Source: a virus. Taken from it: DNA of 37,656 nucleotides. The DNA is taken from positions 1-37,656 of IMG/VR virus record IMGVR_UViG_3300045996_001255; one strand, given 5' to 3'. The notes beneath the pieces were generated by a model. That model was not told the DNA's origin, searched no databases, and saw only the letters and a list, made by a program, of their open reading frames with translations. Shown here piece after piece: positions 24,882 to 30,695 of this stretch; within the stretch, counting starts at the first letter, position 1; each line of letters opens with the position of its first letter. The position numbers were made by a program, and so were the translations under genes.

Positions 24882-25119
24882 CTGTCTAGTCCCTGGACCA
24901 AATCGAGTTTAGGGGAGGTTCCGTCGTCCGGGTTCTCGGGCATTCGCCGGGGCCGTCTTAGCGGCGACCGGTTCCTGGGGAGAAGTGCGGGCTGTCCTCA
25001 CCGTGTTAAGAAGACGTTACCCCAGCATACTATTGGGGGACAATCTCAATTACGGGTGAGGTCAGCCCGTTAGTACAGGATCTAGGGGGTAGTCCTATAG
25101 GCTTTAGGTATGCTTTCGT
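24882..25119 (-). promoter_or_regulatory. 238-bp leader with T7-like core sequence
   Basis: No ORF worth naming and no tRNA seen. The minus strand carries AGCCTATAGGACTACC near its start (CCTATAGG at 25094-25101), which shares 13 of 16 bases with the leader of RNAP2 (35523-35530). After it comes a CCCCCTA run, then about 200 bases before the terminator hairpin at 24845-24881. It may express a short RNA or a hairpin-attenuated transcript. Confidence 0.45.
25094..25103 (-). promoter_or_regulatory. Candidate middle (T7-like RNAP) promoter core, copy 1
   Basis: CCTATAGGCT on plus. Read on minus as AGCCTATAGGACTACC it resembles the TATAGGG start region of T7-family promoters. It sits just after the dCTP deaminase stop. 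The ten-base sequence occurs again at 35523-35532, also in a long minus-strand leader. It is proposed as a recognition site of the phage RNAP1/RNAP2 enzyme; this is inference. Confidence 0.4.
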
Positions 25120-25641
25120 TCAGGTAAGGATGGCTTCCACGGGACGGTCGGCCTGACCTTGGTATTTTCCCTCGTAGCTGCGGGGAACCGCCGCCCGGTG
25201 GAAGATCACCTGGGCGATCCCGGCCCCGGCCGGAATGATCAGGTCCAGGCTGCCGTGGTAGACCAGCTCCAGGGTCAGGAATCCCTTCCAGCCCGGCTCG
25301 ATCACGGTGTTGAACACCGACAGGCCCTTGCGTGCCCAGGTGGACTTGTCGTGGACGATGCCGACCAGGTCGTCCGGCATGTCGAACTCCTCGATCGCCG
25401 AGGCGATGCAGAAGCGGGACTGCTTGAGCCGGGTGTACTTCTCGTCGGGCTCGGTCACGAAGATGTCCATGCAGCCGACACCCGACTCGGCGTCCCACTC
25501 GTGGAAGCGGATCTCCTGCTTGATCCGGATGTCATAGCCGACCTCGGCCAGGCCATGGCTGACGCCGTGCTCCCGGACCTTGGTGGTCAGCATGTTCTTG
25601 ATGGGAGCCGCGGCGAGCAGCTCCCAGTCGTTGATCACCAT
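25120..25641 (-). CDS. dcd: dCTP deaminase
   Basis: 173 residues. It would deaminate dCTP to dUTP, feeding dUMP to ThyX. Family motifs are present: HDKSTWARKGL (Ser100, Arg104), NTVIEPGWKGFLTLEL with the catalytic Glu at about 125, PAGAGIAQVIF, and the C-terminal YEGKYQGQ that contacts nucleotide in trimeric Dcd/Dut enzymes. The N-terminal E-V-G-Y-D-I-R block also fits. The gene starts at ATG 25641, seven bases from the start of the upstream gene's stop codon, in a TGAACCATG junction. No separate dUTPase is seen in the window, so a bifunctional deaminase/dUTPase is possible. Confidence 0.92.
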   Translation of the reverse strand: MVINDWELLAAAPIKNMLTTKVREHGVSHGLAEVGYDIRIKQEIRFHEWDAESGVGCMDIFVTEPDEKYTRLKQSRFCIASAIEEFDMPDDLVGIVHDKSTWARKGLSVFNTVIEPGWKGFLTLELVYHGSLDLIIPAGAGIAQVIFHRAAVPRSYEGKYQGQADRPVEAILT

Positions 25642-25644
25642 GGT

Positions 25645-25917
25645 TCAGGATACCTTTGCTTTGGCGATGGCGGCGCGGGCGAACGCCATCGCGTTCTGAT
25701 CGGCCGGGTAGTCGGAAGGCCATGTTGTTGCGATGAACTCCAATGCTTCCAGCAGCTCGGGCGCGGCGGCGATCAGGCGGGCGTTATCCGGCATTTCTGG
25801 ATTGAGGGGTGACACGGCCCCGATCAGTTCCCCGGAGAACCGGCTGCTGTTTTCGTCAAGGGTCCTGATCTGTTTCGTGCTGGCGTCGTAGCGCCACGGT
25901 CCAGGTGTATGGGCCAA
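25645..25917 (-). CDS. Conserved phage hypothetical protein (HTPGPW / ARLIAAAPELLEAL type)
   Basis: 90 residues. It begins MAHTPGPWRYD and carries NARLIAAAPELLEALEFIA near the middle. This combination recurs in small proteins of many phages of Proteobacteria, of unknown function. The hydrophobic helix is amphipathic rather than membrane-spanning. It is four bases upstream of the dCTP deaminase gene and nine bases downstream of the VWA metallopeptidase gene, so it is co-transcribed with both. Confidence 0.85.
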   Translation of the reverse strand: MAHTPGPWRYDASTKQIRTLDENSSRFSGELIGAVSPLNPEMPDNARLIAAAPELLEALEFIATTWPSDYPADQNAMAFARAAIAKAKVS

Positions 25918-25926
25918 GTGGTTCTC

Positions 25927-27072
25927 CTACTTGATGTGGATGAGCTTGCCGAAGGGCACGGTGGCGTGCGCATTGCCGGTGGCGACCCAGATCACCGGAA
26001 TGTCCCGGTCGAGCGGTTCCATCGGGGCCACGCACAGGTCGCTGAAGATGATGGCCGCCGTTGGTTCGGTCGCCAGGATGTGCTCCCGGACGGGGATCAG
26101 GCAGGTACCGCCGCGGCCGATGATCTGGATCTCGTCGAACGGATCGGATTCCTGGAACTCCCGGACGTGGGTGATCTGGGTGTCGAACTGGATCAGGCTC
26201 AGCCGCTGGGGCTTCAGGACGGTCTGGATGAACTTGACCTCCGAGTTGAATCGGAGGATGTCCCGTTCGGTGATCGAGCCGGAGACATCGAGATAGTAGG
26301 CCAGGTGCTCCAGCCGGCCGTCGTCGGTAAAGCGGGACGGCAGGTACATGCCGCAGTAGCGGCGGTTGGGCCGCTTCCAGGAGTAGTCCTCCTCCAGCAT
26401 GTCGGTGAAGAACTGCATCAGGACGACTTCCCAGGGAATCACCGGTTCGAGGAAATTCTTGAGGGTCTCCTCGATGCCGCCGGGGATGCTGCCGGCCTGG
26501 CCCATCACCTTGGCGGATTGAACAGCCTGGACCACGGCGTTGATGGCGGCCTGCTTCTGGCCGGCGTCCTGCGGCAGCATGTCCCCGGCCAGGTCGCCGC
26601 TCTGGGGCGGCGGCGGCGAGCCGGGCTTGATCAGCAGGTCGTAGATGTCCTCCTCGGAGGCGATGCCGGCGAGGTCGTAGTCGTGATCCAGGCAGGGCTT
26701 GGTGCCCTCGAAGGTGTAGCCCTCGTTCGCCAGGTCGTTGTTGATCCGGTAGTCGCAGGCCACGTTCCAAACGTCGGGGCAGCGGGAGCCGGCCCGGATC
26801 ATGTGGAGGCGGGCGACGTGCCACAGCTCGTGGAGCAGCACGGTCTCGCGCGTCTTGGGCGGCAGCTTCTGGAACCAGTCGGGGTTCCAGTAGAGATTGA
26901 TGCCGTTGGTGGCGGCGGTCTCGATGTCCCGTGTCCAGGAGAAGGTCAGGGAGCACATCAGGGAACCAAGGAAAGCAGCGTTCCGTCCGAGGAAGACGCC
27001 TGACTTGGCCCGGTCGAGTTCACGGTTGAGTTGGTACAGGTCGATGGTGTCTTCGGGAGCGCTGGCGAACAT
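25927..27072 (-). CDS. VWA-like metallopeptidase (N4 gp25-like)
   Basis: 381 residues. A zincin motif HELWH lies at 81-85, followed by WNVACDYRINNDL where Asp108 is a likely further metal ligand, as in the DUF2201/VWA-like peptidases. The C-terminal half is a von Willebrand A-like domain with the MIDAS sequence YYLDVSGSIT (Asp262, Ser264, Ser266). A disordered Pro/Gly/Asp-rich linker (about 150-165) joins them. MoxR-type AAA ATPases and VWA proteins usually act as a pair; the partner here is the ATPase at 30696-31733, about 3.6 kb upstream on the transcript. N4 has the corresponding gp24/gp25 pair. The function in infection is unknown. Confidence 0.9.
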   Translation of the reverse strand: MFASAPEDTIDLYQLNRELDRAKSGVFLGRNAAFLGSLMCSLTFSWTRDIETAATNGINLYWNPDWFQKLPPKTRETVLLHELWHVARLHMIRAGSRCPDVWNVACDYRINNDLANEGYTFEGTKPCLDHDYDLAGIASEEDIYDLLIKPGSPPPPQSGDLAGDMLPQDAGQKQAAINAVVQAVQSAKVMGQAGSIPGGIEETLKNFLEPVIPWEVVLMQFFTDMLEEDYSWKRPNRRYCGMYLPSRFTDDGRLEHLAYYLDVSGSITERDILRFNSEVKFIQTVLKPQRLSLIQFDTQITHVREFQESDPFDEIQIIGRGGTCLIPVREHILATEPTAAIIFSDLCVAPMEPLDRDIPVIWVATGNAHATVPFGKLIHIK

Positions 27073-27076
27073 GGGT

Positions 27077-27445
27077 TCAGATATCCTTGATGATCTCTAA
27101 CATATTGGCGGTGGAGTAGGTGGGCGTTACCCAGACATCGATCGACTTGGCGTTGATGCTCCGCTTCTCGGCGAGGGTGCTGATGACGGTATCCTTCTCT
27201 TCTTGGGTCGCCCACATGCAGTAGTGGCCGTCGTCATCGCCGGTCACATCGATCGTCCAATGCTTGCGCTGGAAGTGCTCCTCGATGTCGGCGATCTTGC
27301 CGGCCATCTCGGCGCGGTCGTCGTCTTCGTAGTGTTCACGCTCCGGGCCGGTCATGTTGCCCAGGTCGTCCCGGAGCGTGGCGAGCAGCTCGCTCTCGAT
27401 GTATGCCTGCACGTCGGCAGGGCTGGTGAAATGCTTGGACTTCAT
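27077..27445 (-). CDS. Hypothetical protein, acidic
   Basis: 122 residues, strongly acidic in the middle (YEDDDRAEMAGKIADIEEHF), with strand-like WTIDVTGDDDGHYCMW following. No recognised family. It starts at ATG 27445 in a TGAACCATG junction with the upstream gene and ends four bases before the metallopeptidase gene, so it is in the same operon. Confidence 0.78.
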   Translation of the reverse strand: MKSKHFTSPADVQAYIESELLATLRDDLGNMTGPEREHYEDDDRAEMAGKIADIEEHFQRKHWTIDVTGDDDGHYCMWATQEEKDTVISTLAEKRSINAKSIDVWVTPTYSTANMLEIIKDI

Positions 27446-27448
27446 GGT

Positions 27449-27634
27449 TCAGACACTTTCCTCGTAGGCGACGGAGATCCAGACCAGGCCCATGTGCTTC
27501 TTGCCGGGCTTGAGGTGGCGGATGGCGAGCTGCTTGCCGGCGTACAGGCTGGGGGCGTAGAGACTGATCTTGCGGTCGTTCAGCCCGGCGATGTAGGCGC
27601 GGTCGTGTGGGGACCTCGTGTTGATGGTTTCCAT
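27449..27634 (-). CDS. Hypothetical protein
   Basis: 61 residues, basic, with a central KISLYAPSLYAGKQLAIRHL and a C-terminal strand GLVWISVAYEESV. No family recognised. The gene is preceded by CCCAGAGAGACCGAACCC and ATG 27634, and is followed by the TGAACCATG junction of the next gene. Confidence 0.7.
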   Translation of the reverse strand: METINTRSPHDRAYIAGLNDRKISLYAPSLYAGKQLAIRHLKPGKKHMGLVWISVAYEESV

Positions 27635-27652
27635 GGGTTCGGTCTCTCTGGG

Positions 27653-27772
27653 TCAGGGGTTTTCGTGATCCTCAACGTCCTGGGCTATTTCCCTCAAGAT
27701 GAGTTGGAGGGAGATCCAGAACCAGGTCGCGACGAAGGCGATGGCCAGCAGCCAGATTAGGATGGAGCTCAC
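27653..27772 (-). CDS. Single-span small membrane protein, GTG start
   Basis: 39 residues. A hydrophobic helix SSILIWLLAIAFVATWFWIS spans residues 2-21, followed by an amphipathic acidic tail. GTG at 27772 overlaps the stop of the upstream gene in a GTGA junction, which fixes the start; longer readings in this frame do not fit. An inner-membrane micro-protein of unknown function; phage early-region micro-proteins often target host functions. Confidence 0.65.
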   Translation of the reverse strand: MSSILIWLLAIAFVATWFWISLQLILREIAQDVEDHENP

Positions 27773-27978
27773 GCCGTCACCCTCCCGACCTTGACCATCT
27801 CGCGGTACATGTCGCCGATGGAGCCCGGACGGGCCGGGTACATGGCTTCCGTGATCATCGCGGCCGTCGGGTGGATCGGCATGATGACGAAGCCCTGGCG
27901 CTCCAGTTCGGTCAGGACCCGGCGGGCGCCGCCCCGGTTCCATTCGGTAGCGATTGCGCCGTAGTTGATCTCACTCAT
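27769..27978 (-). CDS. Hypothetical protein
   Basis: 69 residues. N-terminal helix (YGAIATEWNRGGARRVLTEL) then GFVIMPIHPTAAMITEAMYP. No family recognised. ATG 27978 overlaps the stop of the upstream double-HTH gene by eight bases, and its stop overlaps the GTG of the membrane micro-protein, so three genes are translationally linked. Confidence 0.72.
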   Translation of the reverse strand: MSEINYGAIATEWNRGGARRVLTELERQGFVIMPIHPTAAMITEAMYPARPGSIGDMYREMVKVGRVTA

Positions 27979-28351
27979 GTTCGGACTTTCGGTTGGATTT
28001 CCGGAGGTGCTTCCACTGCGAGCGTCGCTCGATGCCGTTGGCCTTCAGGACATTGTAGACGCTCACGCCATGGCTGCCGATGCTCTCGGCGATCTGGAGG
28101 CCGGACTCGCCGGCCAGGTATCTCCGGCAGATTTCCTCATCGCCGATGGGCAGCGGTTTCGGTCTGCCGCCCCGCTTGTTGACCGCGATGCCGTGCCGCC
28201 GGACGATGGTCAGGACGGTGGTGCCGCTGCACCGGGCGTGGTAGGCGACGGTTTCGCTGTCCCCGCAGTCCTGGTACATCTGGCAGATCTGCTCGTCCGT
28301 CATGCAGCGGGGTTGCGCGAGGAACTTCGTGGCCTTGCTTTTCGTGGTCAT
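27971..28351 (-). CDS. Protein with two tandem HTH-like repeats
   Basis: 126 residues from ATG 28351 with AGAGAGG upstream; a TTG at 28369 would add six residues. Two similar segments are visible: MTDEQICQMYQDCGDSETVA followed by YHARCSGTTVLTIVRRHGI, and GDEEICRRYLAGESGLQIAE followed by SIGSHGVSVYNVLKANGI. Each fits an HTH of the resolvase/HTH_7 type and ends in a similar helix, indicating internal duplication. The basic C-terminus (RRSQWKHLRKSNRKS) supports DNA binding. It may be a regulator or a remnant of the DNA-binding part of a homing endonuclease; no nuclease motif is seen. Confidence 0.75.
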   Translation of the reverse strand: MTTKSKATKFLAQPRCMTDEQICQMYQDCGDSETVAYHARCSGTTVLTIVRRHGIAVNKRGGRPKPLPIGDEEICRRYLAGESGLQIAESIGSHGVSVYNVLKANGIERRSQWKHLRKSNRKSEHE

Positions 28352-28372
28352 GGAGCCTCTCTGGTCCAAGGG

Positions 28373-28579
28373 TTACCGGATGCCGAGAACGCTCCGAATA
28401 TCCTCGGCCTGCTCCTTGCGGCCGAGCTGGTAGGCCCGGTTCAGGAGAAACGCGATGTTCCCCCAGTCCAGATCACCGATGATGGTTGGCCGGATGGCGC
28501 TTTTCCGCCATTCCTCTCGCCCCCGAAGAACGATATCCACGTCGGTCTCGGAGGCCAGGTAATGGGTCTCGTTGCTCAT
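28373..28579 (-). CDS. Hypothetical protein
   Basis: 68 residues, helical, with a C-terminal amphipathic helix LNRAYQLGRKEQAEDIRSVL. No family recognised. ATG 28579 is preceded by GAGGATCAAAG. It lies 30 bases after the stop of the 61-residue gene at 28610. Confidence 0.7.
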   Translation of the reverse strand: MSNETHYLASETDVDIVLRGREEWRKSAIRPTIIGDLDWGNIAFLLNRAYQLGRKEQAEDIRSVLGIR

Positions 28580-28609
28580 TCTTTGATCCTCGGGTTGGGG
28601 GTGTTGGTG

Positions 28610-28795
28610 TTACTCGATGATCCAGGCCATGCCGTTGGGGCCGGAGTAGCCGTGGTCCTTGCCCCGGACCACGTAGGTGTTGGGAATGCCGGCGGCCCGC
28701 TTGGCTTCCCGGAAGGCTTGCTTGCGGACGGCGAACTTGCCGATGGGGTTGGCGTAGACATCGTCGGGGTTGGTGGACAGGGAGACGTGAATCAT
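28610..28795 (-). CDS. Hypothetical protein
   Basis: 61 residues. N-terminal strand MIHVSLSTNPDD, then a basic helix (VRKQAFREAKRAAG) and a C-terminal YVVRGKDHGYSGPNGMAWII. No family recognised. ATG 28795 overlaps the stop of the DUF6378-like gene in an ATGA junction. Confidence 0.7.
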   Translation of the reverse strand: MIHVSLSTNPDDVYANPIGKFAVRKQAFREAKRAAGIPNTYVVRGKDHGYSGPNGMAWIIE

Positions 28796-29085
28796 GGTGT
28801 GTTTTCCGGTTGGTTCCCCAGTCGGTTGTCGTTCAGCTCGGCGCCGCAGGCGGCATAGCCGGCCATATCCACCCAACTGTCCTCGTGGCTGGGGTTGCCG
28901 CTGGCCCGGACGATCTTGAGCCAGGCCATCATCAGGGCCACGTCGCTGGCGGTGATCTCGATGCCCTTGATCACCGACCAGCCCTTGCCGATCTTGGTGA
29001 AGCTGTCTTCCGGCCCGCCGTACTTGACGTTGCGGTCTTTCAGGACGCAGGCGGCGGCCTCGTTGAGGCATTGCTCGCGGTTCAT
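28792..29085 (-). CDS. DUF6378-like protein
   Basis: 97 residues. The order RNVKYGGPEDSFTKIGKGW, then TASDVALMMAWLKIVRASGN, then DSWVDMAGYAACGAELN matches the DUF6378 family found in phages and prophages, an all-helical family of unknown function whose conserved Lys/Asp/Glu residues have suggested a MazG-like resemblance. ATG 29085 follows TGACC at the stop of the 59-residue gene by three bases. Confidence 0.85.
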   Translation of the reverse strand: MNREQCLNEAAACVLKDRNVKYGGPEDSFTKIGKGWSVIKGIEITASDVALMMAWLKIVRASGNPSHEDSWVDMAGYAACGAELNDNRLGNQPENTP

Positions 29086-29088
29086 GGG

Positions 29089-29268
29089 TCAGATCCCTGT
29101 GTTGGGGGTTTCCATTGGGGCCTTGCCGGCGGCGATCTTGCGCTGGGCCGCCTGGAGCCAGGCAGACCGGGTAGACGCATCTCGGTGGTGCAAAGGCACG
29201 CCGACGGTATCGCTCTTGTCGTAGAGCTTCTCGGCCAGGTCCCAGGCGCTCAGGCTGTAATCGCTCAT
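29089..29268 (-). CDS. Hypothetical protein (59 residues)
   Basis: Begins MSDYSLSAWDLAEKLYDKSD and ends in a helix TRSAWLQAAQRKIAAGKAP. Fixed by an ATGA overlap with the stop of the upstream 102-residue gene. No family recognised; it is one of the tiny genes in the overlapping cassette. Confidence 0.68.
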   Translation of the reverse strand: MSDYSLSAWDLAEKLYDKSDTVGVPLHHRDASTRSAWLQAAQRKIAAGKAPMETPNTGI

Positions 29269-29573
29269 TCAAAACCTCCGGGCATGTCAAGGACGAGGGT
29301 CTTGCCTTGTTCGCAGTAGGGTACTGGGACGATCCAGATCCTCTCGCTCCAGGCCATCTCGCCGTAAATCCAGAAGGGTTCGACCCCTAAGAGAGGGTCA
29401 GCAAGATCCCGCTCAACCCGCGAAATCAATTCCGCGGTGGGCGCCGGATCGTTCTCAGGGTCGGCGATGAAGTCGCGGATGTACTGCTTTGCCGCATCCA
29501 GCGAGGGGTGCCGGGTGATCGGCTCGTCGGCATCCTGATTGTAGATAAAGACGAGATATTCATAATCGCTCAT
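29265..29573 (-). CDS. Hypothetical protein (102 residues)
   Basis: Start at ATG 29573 (MSDYEYLVFIYNQDADEP), which overlaps the stop of the upstream 42-residue gene; the longer open frame upstream is Cys-rich nonsense antisense to nothing real. A beta-rich start, a helix (SLDAAKQYIRDFIADPEN), and a C-terminal WIYGEMAWSERIWIVPVPY. Acidic. No family recognised. Confidence 0.7.
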   Translation of the reverse strand: MSDYEYLVFIYNQDADEPITRHPSLDAAKQYIRDFIADPENDPAPTAELISRVERDLADPLLGVEPFWIYGEMAWSERIWIVPVPYCEQGKTLVLDMPGGFE

Positions 29574-29698
29574 CGTGCAGTCCTGTGCTTGCGGTAGCTG
29601 TTGAGGGAAACGATCGTTGCGGTGGGGCGGGGAGGTACAGCCGGCTGCGCAGGCAGCAGGCTGTTCCAGTACGAGGCCCAGAAAGTGAACCAGATCAT
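29570..29698 (-). CDS. Tiny hydrophobic-N-terminal protein (42 residues)
   Basis: Begins MIWFTFWASYWNSLLPAQPA and ends basic (SLNSYRKHRTAR). Its ATG overlaps the upstream stop and its TGA overlaps the downstream ATG, both as ATGA, which is the main evidence that it is translated. The aromatic N-terminus may sit at the membrane surface. Function unknown. Confidence 0.55.
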   Translation of the reverse strand: MIWFTFWASYWNSLLPAQPAVPPRPTATIVSLNSYRKHRTAR

Positions 29699-29862
29699 TC
29701 CGCGGTATCCTTTTTCTGGCGCAGCACGGGACGCAGGACGGCAGGCGGGAAGTATTTCGCGTCGTGGGAGCGCCGGATGTACCGACCAAGCATGAATGCG
29801 CCAATCTCCAGAGCAGCCGCGAACAGTCCGGATATGCCGAGAACCAAGAGAGGGTCAGTCAT
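29695..29862 (-). CDS. Single-span small membrane protein (55 residues)
   Basis: Residues 4-27 (PLLVLGISGLFAAALEIGAF and onward) form a transmembrane helix followed by GRYIRRSHDAK, a positive-inside signal, and a Lys/Arg-rich C-terminus. It is linked by ATGA overlaps to both neighbours. Together with the 42-residue gene it forms a pair of small membrane-active proteins; an Rz/Rz1-like or holin-like role cannot be argued because no lipobox or endolysin is nearby. Confidence 0.62.
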   Translation of the reverse strand: MTDPLLVLGISGLFAAALEIGAFMLGRYIRRSHDAKYFPPAVLRPVLRQKKDTAE

Positions 29863-30050
29863 TTAACAATTCTCCTATCAAAAGGATTTATAGGAAGACC
29901 CACAAAGTAAGCCTTGTCTTCAAGATCCAGCAGTCTGAAGCATTCGTTGATTTCTTCAGGGGAGGATTCTTCCAGGTACAGGTACTTGGATGCGACGATC
30001 ATGGTGCCGGTGGGTCTCTTGACCGGTTTGGCCAGTTCCTGCCAGTTCAT
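29859..30050 (-). CDS. Hypothetical protein (63 residues)
   Basis: Begins MNWQELAKPVKRPTGTMIVA and contains SSPEEINECFRLLDLEDKAY. Start ATG 30050 is fixed by an ATGA overlap with the IS66-TnpA-like gene; the longer frame upstream is a shadow. No family recognised. Confidence 0.68.
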   Translation of the reverse strand: MNWQELAKPVKRPTGTMIVASKYLYLEESSPEEINECFRLLDLEDKAYFVGLPINPFDRRIVK

Positions 30051-30445
30051 GCCTGAACTCCCGCCGGGTTGGTCTTGCCCCGGATGGCCGAGAGGTACCA
30101 GGCTGGCCGCTTGACCTTGTGGTAGGCCGCGATCAGCCGGACGGCTTGCGTCGTCTTGTTGAGATCGTGGGCGATCACCTCGACCGGGATGCCGCCCGTC
30201 CACATCGCCAGGATCTGCGGTGTGTTTGGATCAACCTGCTTGGTCTTCGGGGCGTCGGTGCTTTTGGGCTTGGTGGGGCGGGCCGGCTTGGGGTAGGGGC
30301 CGTGGCCCGCTTGCTCCAGGAACCAGATCCACCATCCGAAGTTCTTGTAATTCAGGCCGTGGGTCGTGGCGTATTCCTTCCGGGTCAGCCCGCTGGCCTG
30401 CCAGGCATCGACCTGTTTGATCCAGTATGATCTAGCGGAGGACAT
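30047..30445 (-). CDS. HTH protein resembling IS66-type TnpA N-terminus
   Basis: 132 residues. The first 40 residues (YWIKQVDAWQASGLTRKEYA, then GLNYKNFGWWIWFLE) resemble the DNA-binding module of IS66 accessory protein TnpA (W..I..W..SGLS...F....GLS...F..W). A Lys/Pro/Thr-rich linker follows. A second HTH-like segment, AMWTGGIPVEVIAHDLNKTT QAVRLIAAYH split here for length, resembles the resolvase-type HTH of the 27971 gene. ATG 30445 lies in the end of the preceding gene (14-base overlap). No terminal repeats or TnpB/TnpC are nearby, so this is a domesticated DNA-binding protein, not an insertion sequence. Confidence 0.68.
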   Translation of the reverse strand: MSSARSYWIKQVDAWQASGLTRKEYATTHGLNYKNFGWWIWFLEQAGHGPYPKPARPTKPKSTDAPKTKQVDPNTPQILAMWTGGIPVEVIAHDLNKTTQAVRLIAAYHKVKRPAWYLSAIRGKTNPAGVQA

Positions 30446-30602
30446 GGGTGGCCTCCACATCGCTCATCGGTTGTTTGCGGGCAAACCCGGCTTTCACCAG
30501 GGCAGCGACGATGGTCTCTGCGGTGTGGGGGCTGTCCACCGGGTAGCCGTCTCGGTAGGATTGCTCCAGGGCCTTCTTGACCAGGGTCTCGATCTTGCTC
30601 AT
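30432..30602 (-). CDS. Hypothetical protein (56 residues)
   Basis: Begins MSKIETLVKKALEQSYRDGY; mostly helical, containing SPHTAETIVAALVKAGFARK. ATG 30602 follows a 93-base gap after the MoxR gene that contains a 10-bp hairpin (30642-30666). Its end overlaps the start of the HTH gene by 14 bases. It is the first gene of the tiny-gene cassette. Confidence 0.68.
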   Translation of the reverse strand: MSKIETLVKKALEQSYRDGYPVDSPHTAETIVAALVKAGFARKQPMSDVEATHVLR

Positions 30603-30641
30603 GACATGTACTCGGGTGCGCGGTTGCAGCGGCTTTCCCAG

Positions 30642-30666
30642 CCCTCCGGTAAATCCTACCAGAGGG
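30642..30666 (-). other. Ten-bp hairpin after the MoxR-type gene
   Basis: CCCTCTGGTA pairs with TACCGGAGGG (minus strand, one T-G pair) around GGATT. There is no T run, so it is not a classical terminator; it may protect the 3' end of the upstream mRNA or be a processing site between the ATPase transcript and the tiny-gene cassette. Confidence 0.5.
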
Positions 30667-30695
30667 CGGGCATGGCCTCCAAGATATGTTGAGTA

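Noticed and set aside
24882-25119. tRNA gene in the long gap
   Set aside because: No cloverleaf: no T-arm-like GGTTCRANNCC with matching acceptor stem on either strand.
29573-29804. N-terminal extension of the 102-residue gene
   Set aside because: The extension is Cys/Arg/Pro-rich without character and overlaps the 42- and 55-residue genes, which have precise ATGA junctions.
30047-30445. Insertion sequence of the IS66 family
   Set aside because: Only a TnpA-like DNA-binding segment is present; no TnpB/TnpC, terminal inverted repeats or target duplication are seen.
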